This document shows positions 34,584 to 45,940 of a DNA stretch of 52,042 bases, piece after piece. The stretch lies in NCBI RefSeq assembly GCF_000337515.1, contig NZ_AOIQ01000017.1, forward strand, positions 225,628 to 277,669, given 5' to 3'. A program made the translations under genes and the position numbers. The stretch comes from Halovivax asiaticus JCM 14624. GTDB taxonomy: Archaea; Halobacteriota; Halobacteria; Halobacteriales; Natrialbaceae. Each line of letters begins with the position of its first letter. The first letter of the stretch is position 1. The notes under the pieces were generated by a model that ran no database searches, was not told where the DNA came from, and saw nothing but the letters and a program-made list of their open reading frames with translations.

Positions 34584-35807
34584 ATGAGGAACGCGCTCTC
34601 CGTGGCGATTGCCGCCCTCCTCGTAACCTCTCTCCTCCCACTGGCGTCGGTCGCAGCTGCGCCCGGTAGTGACTCGATCGTCGCGAGCCCGTCGGAAGCG
34701 AACACCGCCGTCGCACAGCAGACGGGCCCAGATGGAACGACTGAACGCCTCGGCCTCGAGGGGTCGGCCACCTCGGCCTATGCCGACCCGTCTCCCGATT
34801 TTGGGACGGCGCTCGCCGCGACTGACGACGAGTTGCGTCGCGAATGGGCCTTCCACGAACTCGAGTACAACTGGGACGACATCCCGGAGAACGAACGCCA
34901 GGACCGGATCGAGGCGTACAACGCCCAAATACTCGACAGGCTCGACGAACTGAAAGCGCGGGAGAGGGCGGCCGTTCGGGCGATGGCTGCCGGCGAGATC
35001 CCCGCCGATCGCGTACTAAGTACGATCGCGAGGAACGATCACGAAGCGGAGATCCTCCGGACGAACGTCGACCGCTTGGAGTCGTACGCGACCAGTCCGC
35101 GCGAATTTGGCTCGATGAGGCGGACGACGAAGGGGGCGATCGCAACACACGAGGGACCGGTCCGGGACGCGGCGTTTCAGATGTTCTCGGCTACGGGACA
35201 GACAAAAATTTTAACACCAATTCTCGTGGAATCTACTGAGTCGGGCGCCCTCGTCTCGTCGGTGACCGATGGGTCGTATCTCCGGGAAGTGAACCGGTAC
35301 GATAACCGGGACCTCTCGCGCCCGAGACAGTTGGAGGGAATCACGGCCGGTACCGACCGGTTAGCCGAACTGTACCCATGGGCGCTTAGTCCGGAGGGCG
35401 ATGCGACCGGCAAGTCCTACGACGAACTCCTTCCGCGCCACCAATTCACGTTCGAAATGTACCACACGCAGGGGCTGCTCCGCGTCCATCTGGATAGCGG
35501 AACGACCGATGTCTTCCGCGAGACGCAGGAACTCGAGCTCGCACGACTACCGATCGAGACGGCCGGGAGCTGGTCCGGAGAGTCAGCGACCGTCGAACTG
35601 AACGTGACACCGCGGGTTGGTCCGATCCAGTTCAACGTCACCGACTCGGAGACGGAGTCGCCACTCGACGCCACCATCCTCGTGGACGGCGAACCGGTAA
35701 CACGGACGGGCGAGGACGGCGCCGCCTGGATCGTTCGGCCACTAGCCGAGTCGGAGATCGCTGTTCAGGTCGACGGCGAGACGATCCCCGTCGAACCCGA
35801 CCCCTGA
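34584..35807 (+). CDS. Secreted haloarchaeal protein of unknown function
   Basis: A 407-residue exported protein. Residues 1-26 are a Sec signal (ALSVAIAALLVTSLLPLASV, cut at AAA). The mature part has a helical segment (about 80-170) with WAFHELEYNWDDIPENERQD and many Glu/Arg residues, suggesting a coiled coil. A mixed region follows, then a C-terminal beta domain (VELNVTPRVGPIQFNVTDSE through IPVEPDP) that looks Ig-like or carboxypeptidase-regulatory-like. There is no C-terminal membrane anchor. A TTTTTGTA element about 30 bases upstream supports the ATG at 34584. A pilin-like gene follows on the same strand. I do not recognise the family with certainty. Confidence 0.8.
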   Translation: MRNALSVAIAALLVTSLLPLASVAAAPGSDSIVASPSEANTAVAQQTGPDGTTERLGLEGSATSAYADPSPDFGTALAATDDELRREWAFHELEYNWDDIPENERQDRIEAYNAQILDRLDELKARERAAVRAMAAGEIPADRVLSTIARNDHEAEILRTNVDRLESYATSPREFGSMRRTTKGAIATHEGPVRDAAFQMFSATGQTKILTPILVESTESGALVSSVTDGSYLREVNRYDNRDLSRPRQLEGITAGTDRLAELYPWALSPEGDATGKSYDELLPRHQFTFEMYHTQGLLRVHLDSGTTDVFRETQELELARLPIETAGSWSGESATVELNVTPRVGPIQFNVTDSETESPLDATILVDGEPVTRTGEDGAAWIVRPLAESEIAVQVDGETIPVEPDP

Positions 35808-35931
35808 GCGCGGCCGGCGGTATCCGTTGCTGACGTCGATTCTTTGTATCATCGAACTTGGAGCATTGCGTCGGCCACGGCGCGACGGTCTCGTCCGCAG
35901 GTTGAAATACGAGGCGGCAGCCAGGGGGCCC

Positions 35932-36423
35932 GTGGTCGGACGCCCTCTCACCGGATGCGCTCGCCTTCGGTCGATATCGCCGGTCGTTGGTGTCATCGCG
36001 CTGGTCGCCCTGACAGTTTGTCTGGGCACCATCGTCGCCGTCGGTGTCGGCTCGGTCGAAATCGGTACCGAGTCGCCAGCGTTCGGCTTCGAGGCCACTG
36101 CCGAGAGTGCAACCGATCGAATCGTCCTCGAACACCAATACGGGGACGAAATCGACGTCTCGACGATCGACGTGGTAGTGACGGTCGACGGCGAGGCGCT
36201 GGCGGTCCAGCCACCGGTCCCGTTCTTTCAGGAAGACGGATTTCGAGGCGGACCGACCGGTCCGTTCAACTCACGGGCGGATTCTCGGTGGGGTGTCGGC
36301 GAGAGAGCGGGGTTCCGACTCGCGTCGACGAACGCGCCGACGATCGATCCGGGGGACGAAATCGTCGTCTCGGTCGAACGAGACGGGACACTGCTCGGGC
36401 AGGCGTCGACGGTTGCCGAGTAG
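35932..36423 (+). CDS. Type IV pilin-like / archaellin-N-domain protein
   Basis: A 163-residue protein with the haloarchaeal pilin N-terminus: a short basic lead (GCARLRS) before ISPVVGVIALVALTVCLGTI, the pattern that the PibD prepilin peptidase cuts ahead of the hydrophobic assembly helix. A beta-rich domain with a typical RIVLEHQYGDEIDVSTIDVV segment follows, then AGFRLASTNAPTIDPGDEIV. The in-frame GTG at 35932 gives a normal pilin lead and lies about 27 bases after GAAATACGA; longer starts (TTG 35827) would add 35 non-conserved residues. It probably forms or caps a surface filament; no assembly genes are nearby. Confidence 0.82.
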   Translation: MVGRPLTGCARLRSISPVVGVIALVALTVCLGTIVAVGVGSVEIGTESPAFGFEATAESATDRIVLEHQYGDEIDVSTIDVVVTVDGEALAVQPPVPFFQEDGFRGGPTGPFNSRADSRWGVGERAGFRLASTNAPTIDPGDEIVVSVERDGTLLGQASTVAE

Positions 36424-36467
36424 TAGTGGGCGGCTTTTCTCCACGATACGCTTGGCCTCGTCGACCG

Positions 36468-37088
36468 TCACTCCGGCGCGCGCCCGACGGTGGTGATGGC
36501 GACCTCGGGGTCGTAGCTCGGCCCCATCAGGACGTGTTCGACATCCTCGAACCCGGCCTTGGTGAACATGCGATCGGCGTCGGCCTCGTCGTAGAAGAGC
36601 ATGATGGCGTCGGCGAGTTTCTGGGTGATCGTGTGGTCGGGGTAGTTCGGCCCGACGACGAGCACCTGGCCGCCCGGGACGAGGACCCGCCGGATCTCGC
36701 GGAGGGTTCGCACCGGCTGGGGCCAGTACTCGATCGACCCCGACGACCAGACGATATCGAAGGTGTTCGAGGCGAACGGCAGGCGTTCGGCGTCGCCGAG
36801 GTGAAAGTCGACGGGCCCGCGTTTGCCAAACTTGCCGTAGGCCTGCTGGAGCTGGTGGGGGCTCTGATCCAGCGCGACGACGCGATCGACGTGTTCGAGG
36901 AGGCCCTCGGTTCCGAACCCGGTCCCGCAGCCGACGTCTAAGACCCGCGGTTCGTCGTCGAAGTCGAGCAAGTCGAGCGCCTCCGTGCGCATCTCCTCGT
37001 TCCAGATGAACGGGTTCACCCGGTCGTAGACCCGCGAGAGGTACTTGTAGAAGAACCGCGCGCGAGCTTTGTTCTCCAGAATTCCCAT
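36468..37088 (-). CDS. SAM-dependent methyltransferase (MPBQ/UbiE-like)
   Basis: A 206-residue class I methyltransferase. Motif I is VLDVGCGTGFGTEGLLEHV, followed by VVALDQSPHQLQQA, GDAERLPFASNTFDIVWSSG and VLVPGGQVLVVGPNYPDH. The lead FFYKYLSRVYDRVNPFIWNEEMR, given here as two blocks FFYKYLSRVYDRV and NPFIWNEEMR, resembles plant MPBQ/MSBQ methyltransferases that methylate quinone rings, so a role in menaquinone modification is possible. That is inference; the substrate is not shown. It converges with the pilin-like gene and is divergent from the ATP synthase operon. Confidence 0.85.
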   Translation of the reverse strand: MGILENKARARFFYKYLSRVYDRVNPFIWNEEMRTEALDLLDFDDEPRVLDVGCGTGFGTEGLLEHVDRVVALDQSPHQLQQAYGKFGKRGPVDFHLGDAERLPFASNTFDIVWSSGSIEYWPQPVRTLREIRRVLVPGGQVLVVGPNYPDHTITQKLADAIMLFYDEADADRMFTKAGFEDVEHVLMGPSYDPEVAITTVGRAPE

Positions 37089-37286
37089 TACCAGCTACTG
37101 CTGTGGCGACCGCAATATGTCTGCTGATCGGTGCCAATCCAGGCCATGGGTCAACGCTGCTCGGTCGATCCCCGTCGAAGACGGCTGAACGGGCGGTACC
37201 ATCGGGTACCGGCCCCTGCTCGGTCGTCGCGGATCGGTCGTCCGCTGCGTCGGCGATTGGCCCGGGCCAATGTGGTTTCGCAACTA

Positions 37287-37295
37287 CCTTATACG
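37287..37295 (+). promoter_or_regulatory. TATA box for the ATP synthase operon
   Basis: CTTATACGG about 35 bases before the atpH ATG at 37326, predicting a leader of under 12 bases. The remaining 200 bases back to the methyltransferase gene hold nothing else I can identify. Confidence 0.55.
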
Positions 37296-37325
37296 GCGCC
37301 CCGCCAAAATCCGCACGATTCGACT

Positions 37326-37658
37326 ATGCCGAGGCCAGAGGTTCTCGAACGGATACAGTCGGCGGAGACAGAAGCCGACGAGATCGTCTCCGAGGCGGCC
37401 GGAGACAGGGACGAACGCATCGCCGAGGCCCGGGAGCGCGCCGAGGAGATCCGCTCCGAAGCCGAGACCGAGGCTCGAGAAACCAAAGAGGCGCGTCTCG
37501 AGGAGGCCAGGAACGAGATCGACGCCGAGTGCGAGCGAATCCTCCGCGAGGGCGAGGCCGAACGCGAGGCTCTCGCCGACAGCGCGCGCGAGCAGGTCGA
37601 CGAGGTGACCGACTACGTCGTGAGCCTGCTCCAGGAGGAAGTCGATGTTCAGGCCTGA
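37326..37658 (+). CDS. atpH: A-type ATP synthase subunit H
   Basis: A 110-residue, almost entirely charged helical protein (Glu/Arg/Ala heptads such as RIAEARERAEEIRSEAETEA), the peripheral stalk coiled coil that pairs with subunit E. Its C-terminus VDEVTDYVVSLLQEEVDVQA is the more hydrophobic contact end. First gene of the operon; it overlaps atpI by 14 bases in another frame. Name follows from shape and from position before atpI. Confidence 0.88.
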   Translation: MPRPEVLERIQSAETEADEIVSEAAGDRDERIAEARERAEEIRSEAETEARETKEARLEEARNEIDAECERILREGEAEREALADSAREQVDEVTDYVVSLLQEEVDVQA

Positions 37659-39957
37659 ACGGATGGCGAAAGTCTCGGTGACGGGTGCGCGGGCAGTCAT
37701 GCCCGACGTCATCGAGACGCTGCACGAACTCGGCCTCGTCCACCTCTCGGACTACGACGGTTCCTGGGACGGGTTCGACAACGGTGATCCGATCGAGGGG
37801 GCCGAGGAAGCCTCCGAGAAGCTCGTCACGGTTCGAGCCCTCGAAAGCACGCTCGACGTGACGGCCGAGGACGTTGCGCCCCAGTCGACGCTGCCGGACG
37901 ACTGGGAGACGAAACTGGCGGACCTTCGCGACCGCGTCAACGAACTCGACGACGAGGGAAGCGCGCTTCGCGACGAACGGCGCGAGGTCGCCGATCGTAT
38001 CGACCGCCTCGCACCCTTCGCCGCCCTCGGCATCGATCTCGACTTACTCTCCGGGTACGAGAGCATCGATCTCGTCGTCGGCGAGGGCGATCGAGCGGAG
38101 ATCGAAGCCGAACTCGAGTCGGCCGCAGAGATCCGCGCGTTCGAGACGTTCGCCACCGACGGCGTCGTCGCGATCGCCGCAGCACCGGCGACCGACGACG
38201 CGCCCACCGAGGCCGACACCCGCGGGCTCGTCGCCGACGCGCTCGTCAGCGTCGAGTTCACGAACTACGAGGTGCCCGACGTCGACGAGACGCCGGCGGC
38301 GTACCTCGAAGACCTCGAGACACGCCGCGACGAACTCGATCGCCGGCTCACCGAGATCGAGACCGAACTCGCAGACCTCGCGACCGATCGCGGTCCGTTC
38401 CTTCGGCGTGTCGAGCGCGAGCTCACGGTCGACGTCGATCGCGCCGAGGCGCCACTTCGCTTCGCCACGACCGAGCACGCGTTCGTCGCCGAGGGCTGGA
38501 TCCCGGCCGAACGATTCGACGCCTTCGAGGCCTCGCTTCGCAACGCGGCCGGCGAGAGCGTCGAGATCGAGGAACTCGAGATCGCCGACTACGAAGAACA
38601 CGCCCACGCCCACGGCGACGCGCACGAGGTGGGTGACTCCGACGAGAAAGATCGCGCGGAAACCGGCGACCGAGAGACGCAGTCGCCGGAGTCGGCGGCC
38701 GAGGAGGAACCGGAACCGGCCAAAGCCACAGACGGCGGGACGACGGTCTCCGGCGCGTCCGGCGCGGTGACCATGGACGAAGATCCGCCGGTCGTGATGG
38801 ACAACCTCACGCCGGCGAAGCCGTTCGAGATGATGGTCAAGATGGTCGGCCAGCCCAAGTACAGCGAGCTGGATCCGACCTTCCTCGTCTTCCTCACGTA
38901 CCCGATCGCGTTCGGGTTCATGATCGGTGACATCGGCTACGGGCTGCTCTATATGGCCCTCGGCTACGGGCTCTGGAAGGGCATGGACTCGAGTGCCGGC
39001 AAAGCGCTCGGGACGATCGGTATCTGGGCCGGCGCCTTCACCGCCATCTTCGGCTACCTGTACGGCGAACTGTTCGGCACGCACCTCTCGTACCTCGGCA
39101 TCGAGGGATTCCCGCTCATGGAATCGCTCGCGAAGGGGCTCCAGTCCTCGGAGTGGGCCCTGTTCTGGATCGTGATCAGCCTCGTGTTCGGCCTGATCCA
39201 CCTGAACCTTGGCTTGCTCATGGGCTTCGTCAACGAACTCAAACACGGCCTGAAGGCGGCCCTCTACGAGAAGTTCTCGTGGATCCTCGGGATGAACGGC
39301 CTGTTCATCTGGATCTTCTCCCACCAGGACGCCGGGAGCTTCGATCACGGCGTGGGATTCCTGCCGGGAGACATGACCTTCGGTAGCATGAAGCCCACGT
39401 TCCTCGCAGGGGCGACTAACGAGGCCGTCCTCTACGACTACCTCGGTTTCGCCGGGTTCCCCGAACTCGTCGGTATCCTCGGCTTGATCGCGATGTTCGT
39501 CGGCCTCGTGATGGTCGGCATCGGCGAGGGAGCGACCGGCCTCGTCGAATCGCCGGCCTGGATGTTCGGGCACGTCCTCTCGTACCTCCGATTGACTGCG
39601 GTGTTGCTCGCGAAGGCAGGAATGGCATTCGCGGTCAACCTGCTCGTCTGGGGTGGCTACTCCGACGGCCACGGCCACACGGTCTTCAACCTCCCGACGT
39701 ACGACGTCTCGGGCTACGAGATGGAGTTCGTCGGCCTGATCCACCTCGGTGACGGCCCACTGATCTCGGCTATCGCGATCGTGGCCGGCATCCTGGTCCT
39801 GATCTTCGGGCACGTCCTCGTGTTGATCCTCGGGATCACTTCGGCGGGCATTCAGATGCTCCGCCTCGAGTGGGTCGAGTTCTACCAGAAGTTCTACGAG
39901 GGCGGCGGCGAGGAGTACGAGCCGTTCGGGCGTGACGTCGGCCAGACGGCCGACTGA
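37645..39957 (+). CDS. atpI: A-type ATP synthase subunit I (a)
   Basis: The 770-residue membrane stator subunit that forms the ion half-channels. The N-terminal 310 residues are the soluble coiled-coil arm. The C-terminal part (from about 400) has the membrane helices, including FMIGDIGYGLLYMALGYGLW and the segment SYLRLTAVLLAKAGMAFAVN, whose arginine is the essential channel residue of the family. Between them, residues about 317-383 are a His/Asp/Glu-rich disordered insert (HAHAHGDAHEVGDSDEKD), longer than in non-halophilic homologues. An ATG 18 bases downstream (MAKVSVTG) is an alternative start. Confidence 0.94.
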   Translation: MFRPERMAKVSVTGARAVMPDVIETLHELGLVHLSDYDGSWDGFDNGDPIEGAEEASEKLVTVRALESTLDVTAEDVAPQSTLPDDWETKLADLRDRVNELDDEGSALRDERREVADRIDRLAPFAALGIDLDLLSGYESIDLVVGEGDRAEIEAELESAAEIRAFETFATDGVVAIAAAPATDDAPTEADTRGLVADALVSVEFTNYEVPDVDETPAAYLEDLETRRDELDRRLTEIETELADLATDRGPFLRRVERELTVDVDRAEAPLRFATTEHAFVAEGWIPAERFDAFEASLRNAAGESVEIEELEIADYEEHAHAHGDAHEVGDSDEKDRAETGDRETQSPESAAEEEPEPAKATDGGTTVSGASGAVTMDEDPPVVMDNLTPAKPFEMMVKMVGQPKYSELDPTFLVFLTYPIAFGFMIGDIGYGLLYMALGYGLWKGMDSSAGKALGTIGIWAGAFTAIFGYLYGELFGTHLSYLGIEGFPLMESLAKGLQSSEWALFWIVISLVFGLIHLNLGLLMGFVNELKHGLKAALYEKFSWILGMNGLFIWIFSHQDAGSFDHGVGFLPGDMTFGSMKPTFLAGATNEAVLYDYLGFAGFPELVGILGLIAMFVGLVMVGIGEGATGLVESPAWMFGHVLSYLRLTAVLLAKAGMAFAVNLLVWGGYSDGHGHTVFNLPTYDVSGYEMEFVGLIHLGDGPLISAIAIVAGILVLIFGHVLVLILGITSAGIQMLRLEWVEFYQKFYEGGGEEYEPFGRDVGQTAD

Positions 39958-40059
39958 ACCCGGTCTCACTGCCCGCTCGTTTCGCGTCTGTCACCGACGC
40001 TCACAGCGGTCAAATTCTCCCGAAATCGGGCCACCCAGCTTTTAGCGGTATCGATTTCT

Positions 40060-40075
40060 TTCGAGGGATTTATGG
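40060..40075 (+). promoter_or_regulatory. Possible internal promoter before atpK
   Basis: Between atpI and atpK lie 178 bases, the only large gap in the run from atpH to atpB. It contains GGATTTATGG (around 40065-40074), a fair TATA element, with about 60 bases left before the atpK ATG. Extra transcription of the ring subunit would suit its high copy number. Placement is suggestive only. Confidence 0.35.
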
Positions 40076-40135
40076 GGTGTGCAGAGCCAGGTACGACTGT
40101 TCACAGCCAACTGAACGTGCGGACTTCATCCAATC

Positions 40136-40420
40136 ATGATCGAAAACGTACCCGACCTACTCGACACGGCACTGCAGACGACCGAAGCGGCGACCAACGA
40201 AGCTGACGTCGAAGTGGCCTCGTACATGGCCGCTGCGGCGGCGGCGATCGGTGTCGGGCTCGCGGCGCTCGCCTCCGGCTACGCAGAGCGAGGCATCGGC
40301 GCTGCGGCCGTCGGCGCGATCGCCGAGGACCGTGACATGCTCGCGCCCGGCATTCTGCTGACAGTCCTGCCGGAGACGCTCGTCATTTTCTCCATCGTCG
40401 TCATCTTCCTGGTCCAGTAA
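40136..40420 (+). CDS. atpK: A-type ATP synthase subunit K (c-ring proteolipid)
   Basis: A 94-residue hairpin proteolipid. A polar N-terminus of about 27 residues is followed by helix 1 (YMAAAAAAIGVGLAALASGY), the polar loop AERGIGAAAVGAIAEDRDM and helix 2 with the ion-binding carboxylate Glu80 in LLTVLPETLVIFSIVVIFL. It is the simple two-helix form, so the ring should carry one carboxylate per hairpin. A 16-base gap to atpE follows. Confidence 0.93.
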   Translation: MIENVPDLLDTALQTTEAATNEADVEVASYMAAAAAAIGVGLAALASGYAERGIGAAAVGAIAEDRDMLAPGILLTVLPETLVIFSIVVIFLVQ

Positions 40421-40436
40421 GCGACCACCTCTCACA

Positions 40437-41018
40437 ATGAGTTTGGATACTGTCGTAGCGGATATTCGAGAGGAAGCCCACGCGCGTGCGGAGGAACTCC
40501 GCGAAGAGGCCGAGACTCGCGCCGACGAGATCGTCGCCGACGCCGAGGACGACGCTGCGGAGATCCGCGAGCAGGCCGAACGGGAGGCCGACCGCGAGAT
40601 CGAGCAGCTGCGCGAACAGCGCCTCTCCAGTGCGCAACTCGAGGCCAAGCAGGAGCGTCTCGAGGCGCGCCGCGACGTGCTGGGCGACGTTCGCGAGGCC
40701 GTCGAGGAGGAGCTTACCTCCCTCGACGGTGACACTCGCGAGGAACTCACCCGAACGCTGCTTTCGGCTGCAAGCGACGAGTTCGAGGCCGGTGACGACG
40801 TGCGCGTCTACGGTCGTGCCGGAGATCAGGAGCTCCTGGAATCCATCGTCGACGACTACGACGGCTACGAGGTGGCCGGCGAGTACGACTGCCTCGGCGG
40901 CGTCGTCGTCGAAAGCGAGGGATCGCGAGTCCGGGTCAACAACACGTTCGACTCGGTCCTCGCAGACGTCTGGGAGGACAATCTCCGCGAAATCAGCGAG
41001 CAACTGTTCGAGCAATGA
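40437..41018 (+). CDS. atpE: A-type ATP synthase subunit E
   Basis: A 193-residue peripheral stalk subunit. The first 90 residues are a charged coiled coil (EEAHARAEELREEAETRADE, EIEQLREQRLSSAQLEAKQE) that pairs with AtpH. The C-terminal globular half has VRVYGRAGDQELLESIVDDY, YDCLGGVVVESEGSRVRVNN and TFDSVLADVWEDNLREIS, the typical head that caps subunit B. It overlaps atpC by four bases (ATGA). Confidence 0.93.
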   Translation: MSLDTVVADIREEAHARAEELREEAETRADEIVADAEDDAAEIREQAEREADREIEQLREQRLSSAQLEAKQERLEARRDVLGDVREAVEEELTSLDGDTREELTRTLLSAASDEFEAGDDVRVYGRAGDQELLESIVDDYDGYEVAGEYDCLGGVVVESEGSRVRVNNTFDSVLADVWEDNLREISEQLFEQ

Positions 41019-42067
41019 GTGCAGGTGCCTCGAATCCGGAGTTCGTCAACGCACGCGTCCGGTCACGCAGAGCGACGCTGTTCGCCGACGAAGACTACCG
41101 GAAGCTGATCCGGATGGGGCCGAGCGGTATCGCGCGGTTCATGGAAGAGCGCGAGTACGAAGACGAGATCAACGAACTCGGCGCACGCTTTTCGGGCGTC
41201 GACCTGATCGAGTACGCCCTCAATCGCAACCTCGCGAAACACTTCGACGACCTGCTCGACTGGTCGGAGGGGCGGCTGTACGACCTGATCGCCCGGTATC
41301 TGCGCAAGTTCGACGTCTGGAACGTCAAGACGGTTATTCGGGGCATCTACACGGACACGCCGGCCGAGGAGATCCGCACGGATCTCATCCGCGCCGGCGA
41401 GCTCGACGACGCCCTGCTCGACCGACTCGTCGACGCCGGCGAGATCGAAGACGTGATCGAACTGTTGAACCGGACGATCTTCTACGAGCCGCTGTCGGCC
41501 GCGTTCGAGGTCTACGAGGAGTCCGGTACGCTCGTTCCGCTCGAGAACGCCCTCGACCGGACGTTCTACGAGCGCCTGCTGGCCGACCTCGGTCGCCCGC
41601 AGGAGGGGCCCGAAGCGATGTACGTCGAGTTCCTGCAGGCCGAGATCGACTTCCGGAACGCCCGGAACGCGCTCAGGCTCGCCCGAAGTGGAGCCGACCT
41701 CGATCCGTCGGCGTTCTACATCGAGGGCGGTACCCTGTTCACCGAGTCGGAACTGAACCGACTGGTGAACGATCGCGACGAACTCGTCACACACATCACC
41801 GAGGATCGGACGTACGGTGACCGCCTGTCGACCGCACTCGATCAACTGCGCGAGGCCGACAGCCTCATCCAGTTCGAGCACGCCCTCGACGCGGCGCTGC
41901 TCGAGTACTCGGACCGACTCTCGAGCATCTACCCGGTGTCGGTATCGGCGGTGCTCTCGTACATCCTCGCGAAAGAACGAGAGGTCGAGAACATCCGCGC
42001 CATCGCGCGCGGTCGCGAAGTCGGCCTCTCCGAAGCGGAGATCGAAGACGAACTGGTGGTCCTATGA
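41015..42067 (+). CDS. atpC: A-type ATP synthase subunit C
   Basis: A 350-residue, nearly all-helical central stalk protein (homologue of V-ATPase subunit d) that sits on the K ring as a socket for D/F. Segments typical of the family include NARVRSRRATLFADEDYRKL, YLRKFDVWNVKTVIRGIYT and VLSYILAKEREVENIRAIAR. ATGA overlaps join it to both atpE and atpF. Confidence 0.93.
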   Translation: MSAGASNPEFVNARVRSRRATLFADEDYRKLIRMGPSGIARFMEEREYEDEINELGARFSGVDLIEYALNRNLAKHFDDLLDWSEGRLYDLIARYLRKFDVWNVKTVIRGIYTDTPAEEIRTDLIRAGELDDALLDRLVDAGEIEDVIELLNRTIFYEPLSAAFEVYEESGTLVPLENALDRTFYERLLADLGRPQEGPEAMYVEFLQAEIDFRNARNALRLARSGADLDPSAFYIEGGTLFTESELNRLVNDRDELVTHITEDRTYGDRLSTALDQLREADSLIQFEHALDAALLEYSDRLSSIYPVSVSAVLSYILAKEREVENIRAIARGREVGLSEAEIEDELVVL

Positions 42068-42387
42068 GCCAGGAAATCGCCGTCGTCGGCAGCCCGGAGT
42101 TTACGACTGGATTCCGACTCGCCGGCGTCAGACGGTTCGAAAACGTGGCCGACGACGACAAGGACGACGAACTCGACGACGCGGCCGAGCGAGTTCTCGA
42201 CGACGGTGTCGGTATCGTCGTCATGCACGACGACGACGTCGAGCACCTCTCGCGGGGCGTCCGCGAGCGCGTCGAAACGAGTGTCGAACCCGTCGTCGTC
42301 ACGATCGGCAGCGGTACCGGCGGCAGCGGACTGCGCGAGCAGATCAAACGCGCGATCGGGATCGACCTGATGGAGGAAGAAGACTAG
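42064..42387 (+). CDS. atpF: A-type ATP synthase subunit F
   Basis: A 107-residue central rotor subunit with a Rossmann-like N-terminal part ([20 protein letters not shown]), [20 protein letters not shown] and the final PVVVTIGSG...[12 protein letters not shown] helix that contacts D and the catalytic head. Its length is normal. It overlaps atpC as ATGA; atpA starts one base after its stop. Confidence 0.93.
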   Translation: MSQEIAVVGSPEFTTGFRLAGVRRFENVADDDKDDELDDAAERVLDDGVGIVVMHDDDVEHLSRGVRERVETSVEPVVVTIGSGTGGSGLREQIKRAIGIDLMEEED

Positions 42388-42388
42388 T

Positions 42389-44152
<1,764 letters not shown>

Positions 44153-44153
44153 C

Positions 44154-45581
44154 ATGAAGGAGTACCAGACGATCACGGAGGTCAGCGGACCGCTGGTCTT
44201 CGCCGAGGTCGACGAAGCCGTCGGCTACGACGAGATGGTCGAGATCGAGACGCCCGCCGGCGAGACGCTGCGCGGGCAGGTCTTGGAGTCGAGCGAAGGG
44301 CTCGTCGCGATCCAGGTGTTCGAGGGGACCGAGGGGATCGACCGCAACGCGTCGGTCCGCTTCCTCGGCGAGACCATGAAGATGCCCGTCACCGAGGATC
44401 TCCTCGGACGGGTGTTAGACGGCTCCGGGAACCCGATCGACGGAGGACCGGAAATCGTTCCGGACGAACGGCAGGACATCGTCGGCGAGGCGATCAATCC
44501 CTACTCCCGGGAGTACCCGGAAGCGTTCATCCAGACCGGTGTCTCCGGTATCGACGGCATGAACACGCTCGTGCGCGGCCAGAAGCTCCCGATCTTCTCG
44601 GGCTCCGGCCTGCCGCACAACGATCTGGCGCTGCAGATCGCGCGCCAGGCCTCTGTTCCGGAAGAAGACGAGGAAAGTGACGACGGAGACGACGATGGCT
44701 CCGAGTTCGCGGTGATCTTCGGTGCGATGGGGATCACGCAGGAAGAGGCCAACGAGTTCATGGAAGACTTCGAGCGCACCGGCGCGCTGGAGCGCTCGGT
44801 CGTCTTCATGAACCTCGCGGACGACCCCGCCGTCGAGCGGACGGTCACGCCGCGACTGGCGCTGACGACCGCCGAGTACCTCGCGTTCGAGAAGGACTAC
44901 CACGTCCTGGTCATCCTCACCGACATGACCAACTACTGTGAGGCGCTGCGCGAGATCGGCGCCGCACGCGAGGAGGTCCCGGGTCGCCGTGGCTACCCCG
45001 GATACATGTACACCGACCTGGCCCAGCTCTACGAGCGGGCGGGTCGGATCGAGGGCCAGGAGGGGTCGGTCACGCAGATTCCGATCCTGACGATGCCATC
45101 CGACGACATCACCCACCCGATCCCGGACCTGACCGGCTACATCACGGAGGGTCAGATCATCGTCGACCGATCCCTGAACAGTCAGGGTGTCGAGCCGCCG
45201 ATCGACGTTCTGCCGTCCCTGTCCCGTCTGATGGACGACGGGATCGGCGAGGGCCTCACCCGTGGGGATCACGGCGACGTCTCCGACCAGCTCTACGCCG
45301 CGTACGCGGAGGGTGAGGACCTGCGCGACCTCGTGAACATCGTCGGTCGCGAAGCGCTCTCCGAGCGTGACAACAAGTACCTCGACTTCGCCGAGCGGTT
45401 CGAAGCGGAGTTCATCCAGCAGGGCTTCGACACCAACCGGACGATCGAGGAGACGCTCGGCGTCGGCTGGAAGCTCCTCTCGATGCTCCCGAAGTCGGAA
45501 CTCAACCGCGTCGACGAGGAGTTCATCGACCAGTACTACATCGAAGACGAGAGCGAGACGGTCGAAGCGTCCGCGGACTGA
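44154..45581 (+). CDS. atpB: A-type ATP synthase subunit B
   Basis: The 475-residue non-catalytic head subunit. It shows [20 protein letters not shown], the degenerate nucleotide loop [20 protein letters not shown] in place of a P-loop, [40 protein letters not shown] and [20 protein letters not shown]. Residues about 168-184 are an acidic insert ([15 protein letters not shown]) in a surface loop, a likely salt adaptation. It is the last gene of the tight run; atpD lies about 670 bases further on. Confidence 0.97.
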   Translation: MKEYQTITEVSGPLVFAEVDEAVGYDEMVEIETPAGETLRGQVLESSEGLVAIQVFEGTEGIDRNASVRFLGETMKMPVTEDLLGRVLDGSGNPIDGGPEIVPDERQDIVGEAINPYSREYPEAFIQTGVSGIDGMNTLVRGQKLPIFSGSGLPHNDLALQIARQASVPEEDEESDDGDDDGSEFAVIFGAMGITQEEANEFMEDFERTGALERSVVFMNLADDPAVERTVTPRLALTTAEYLAFEKDYHVLVILTDMTNYCEALREIGAAREEVPGRRGYPGYMYTDLAQLYERAGRIEGQEGSVTQIPILTMPSDDITHPIPDLTGYITEGQIIVDRSLNSQGVEPPIDVLPSLSRLMDDGIGEGLTRGDHGDVSDQLYAAYAEGEDLRDLVNIVGREALSERDNKYLDFAERFEAEFIQQGFDTNRTIEETLGVGWKLLSMLPKSELNRVDEEFIDQYYIEDESETVEASAD

Positions 45582-45666
45582 TCGCTCGCGGCTTTCCGTT
45601 CTGCTGTCGGTTTCGAACGCGTTGGACCGATGCGTCGCTAGTCTCGAACGGTTGCTATCAGTTCAA

Positions 45667-45888
45667 TCAGTCCCAGCCGACACCATCGTCGCGTTCGTCA
45701 TTCGGCCGATCGTCCGGTGACCCTTCCTTCGTTCCGCGTCCGCCCTGTTCGATCGCGCGCCGTTCGGCCTCCCCCCGGTCCATCACTGGCGGATCGGCGG
45801 TTTCTCTCTCGATCAGCCACCAGAGACAGAGGAACGCGGCGAGCGAAACGAAGAGAAAGGCGACCAGCGTCGCGGCTACCATATACAT
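45667..45888 (-). CDS. Small single-helix membrane protein inside the ATP synthase locus
   Basis: A 73-residue protein: one membrane helix (MVAATLVAFLFVSLAAFLCL) followed by an acidic/basic cytosolic tail ending DGVGWD. It lies opposite to the atp genes between atpB and atpD. Starts at 45888 (MYMVAATL) or 45882 are both possible; an AAGTATTTG element about 27 bases before 45888 supports the first. No family is recognised. The placement may mean nothing more than a convenient gap. Confidence 0.65.
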   Translation of the reverse strand: MYMVAATLVAFLFVSLAAFLCLWWLIERETADPPVMDRGEAERRAIEQGGRGTKEGSPDDRPNDERDDGVGWD

Positions 45889-45906
45889 ACGTGTCAACTC
45901 GACCGG

Positions 45907-45918
45907 CAAATACTTTGT
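45907..45918. promoter_or_regulatory. Shared TATA region for divergent genes
   Basis: GGCAAATACTTT reads as a TATA element on both strands (AAATACTTT forward, AAGTATTTG reverse). It sits about 29 bases from the ATG at 45941 on the plus strand and about 25 bases from the ATG at 45888 on the minus strand, so two leaderless transcripts may start from overlapping pre-initiation sites. Confidence 0.45.
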
Positions 45919-45940
45919 TCTCTGGTGAGAACTGGCGGCT

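Noticed and set aside
35197-35215. AT-rich AAAAATTTTAA in the secreted protein gene as a promoter or terminator
   Set aside because: It lies inside a continuous coding frame (TKILTPILVES), and no gene start follows at a suitable distance.
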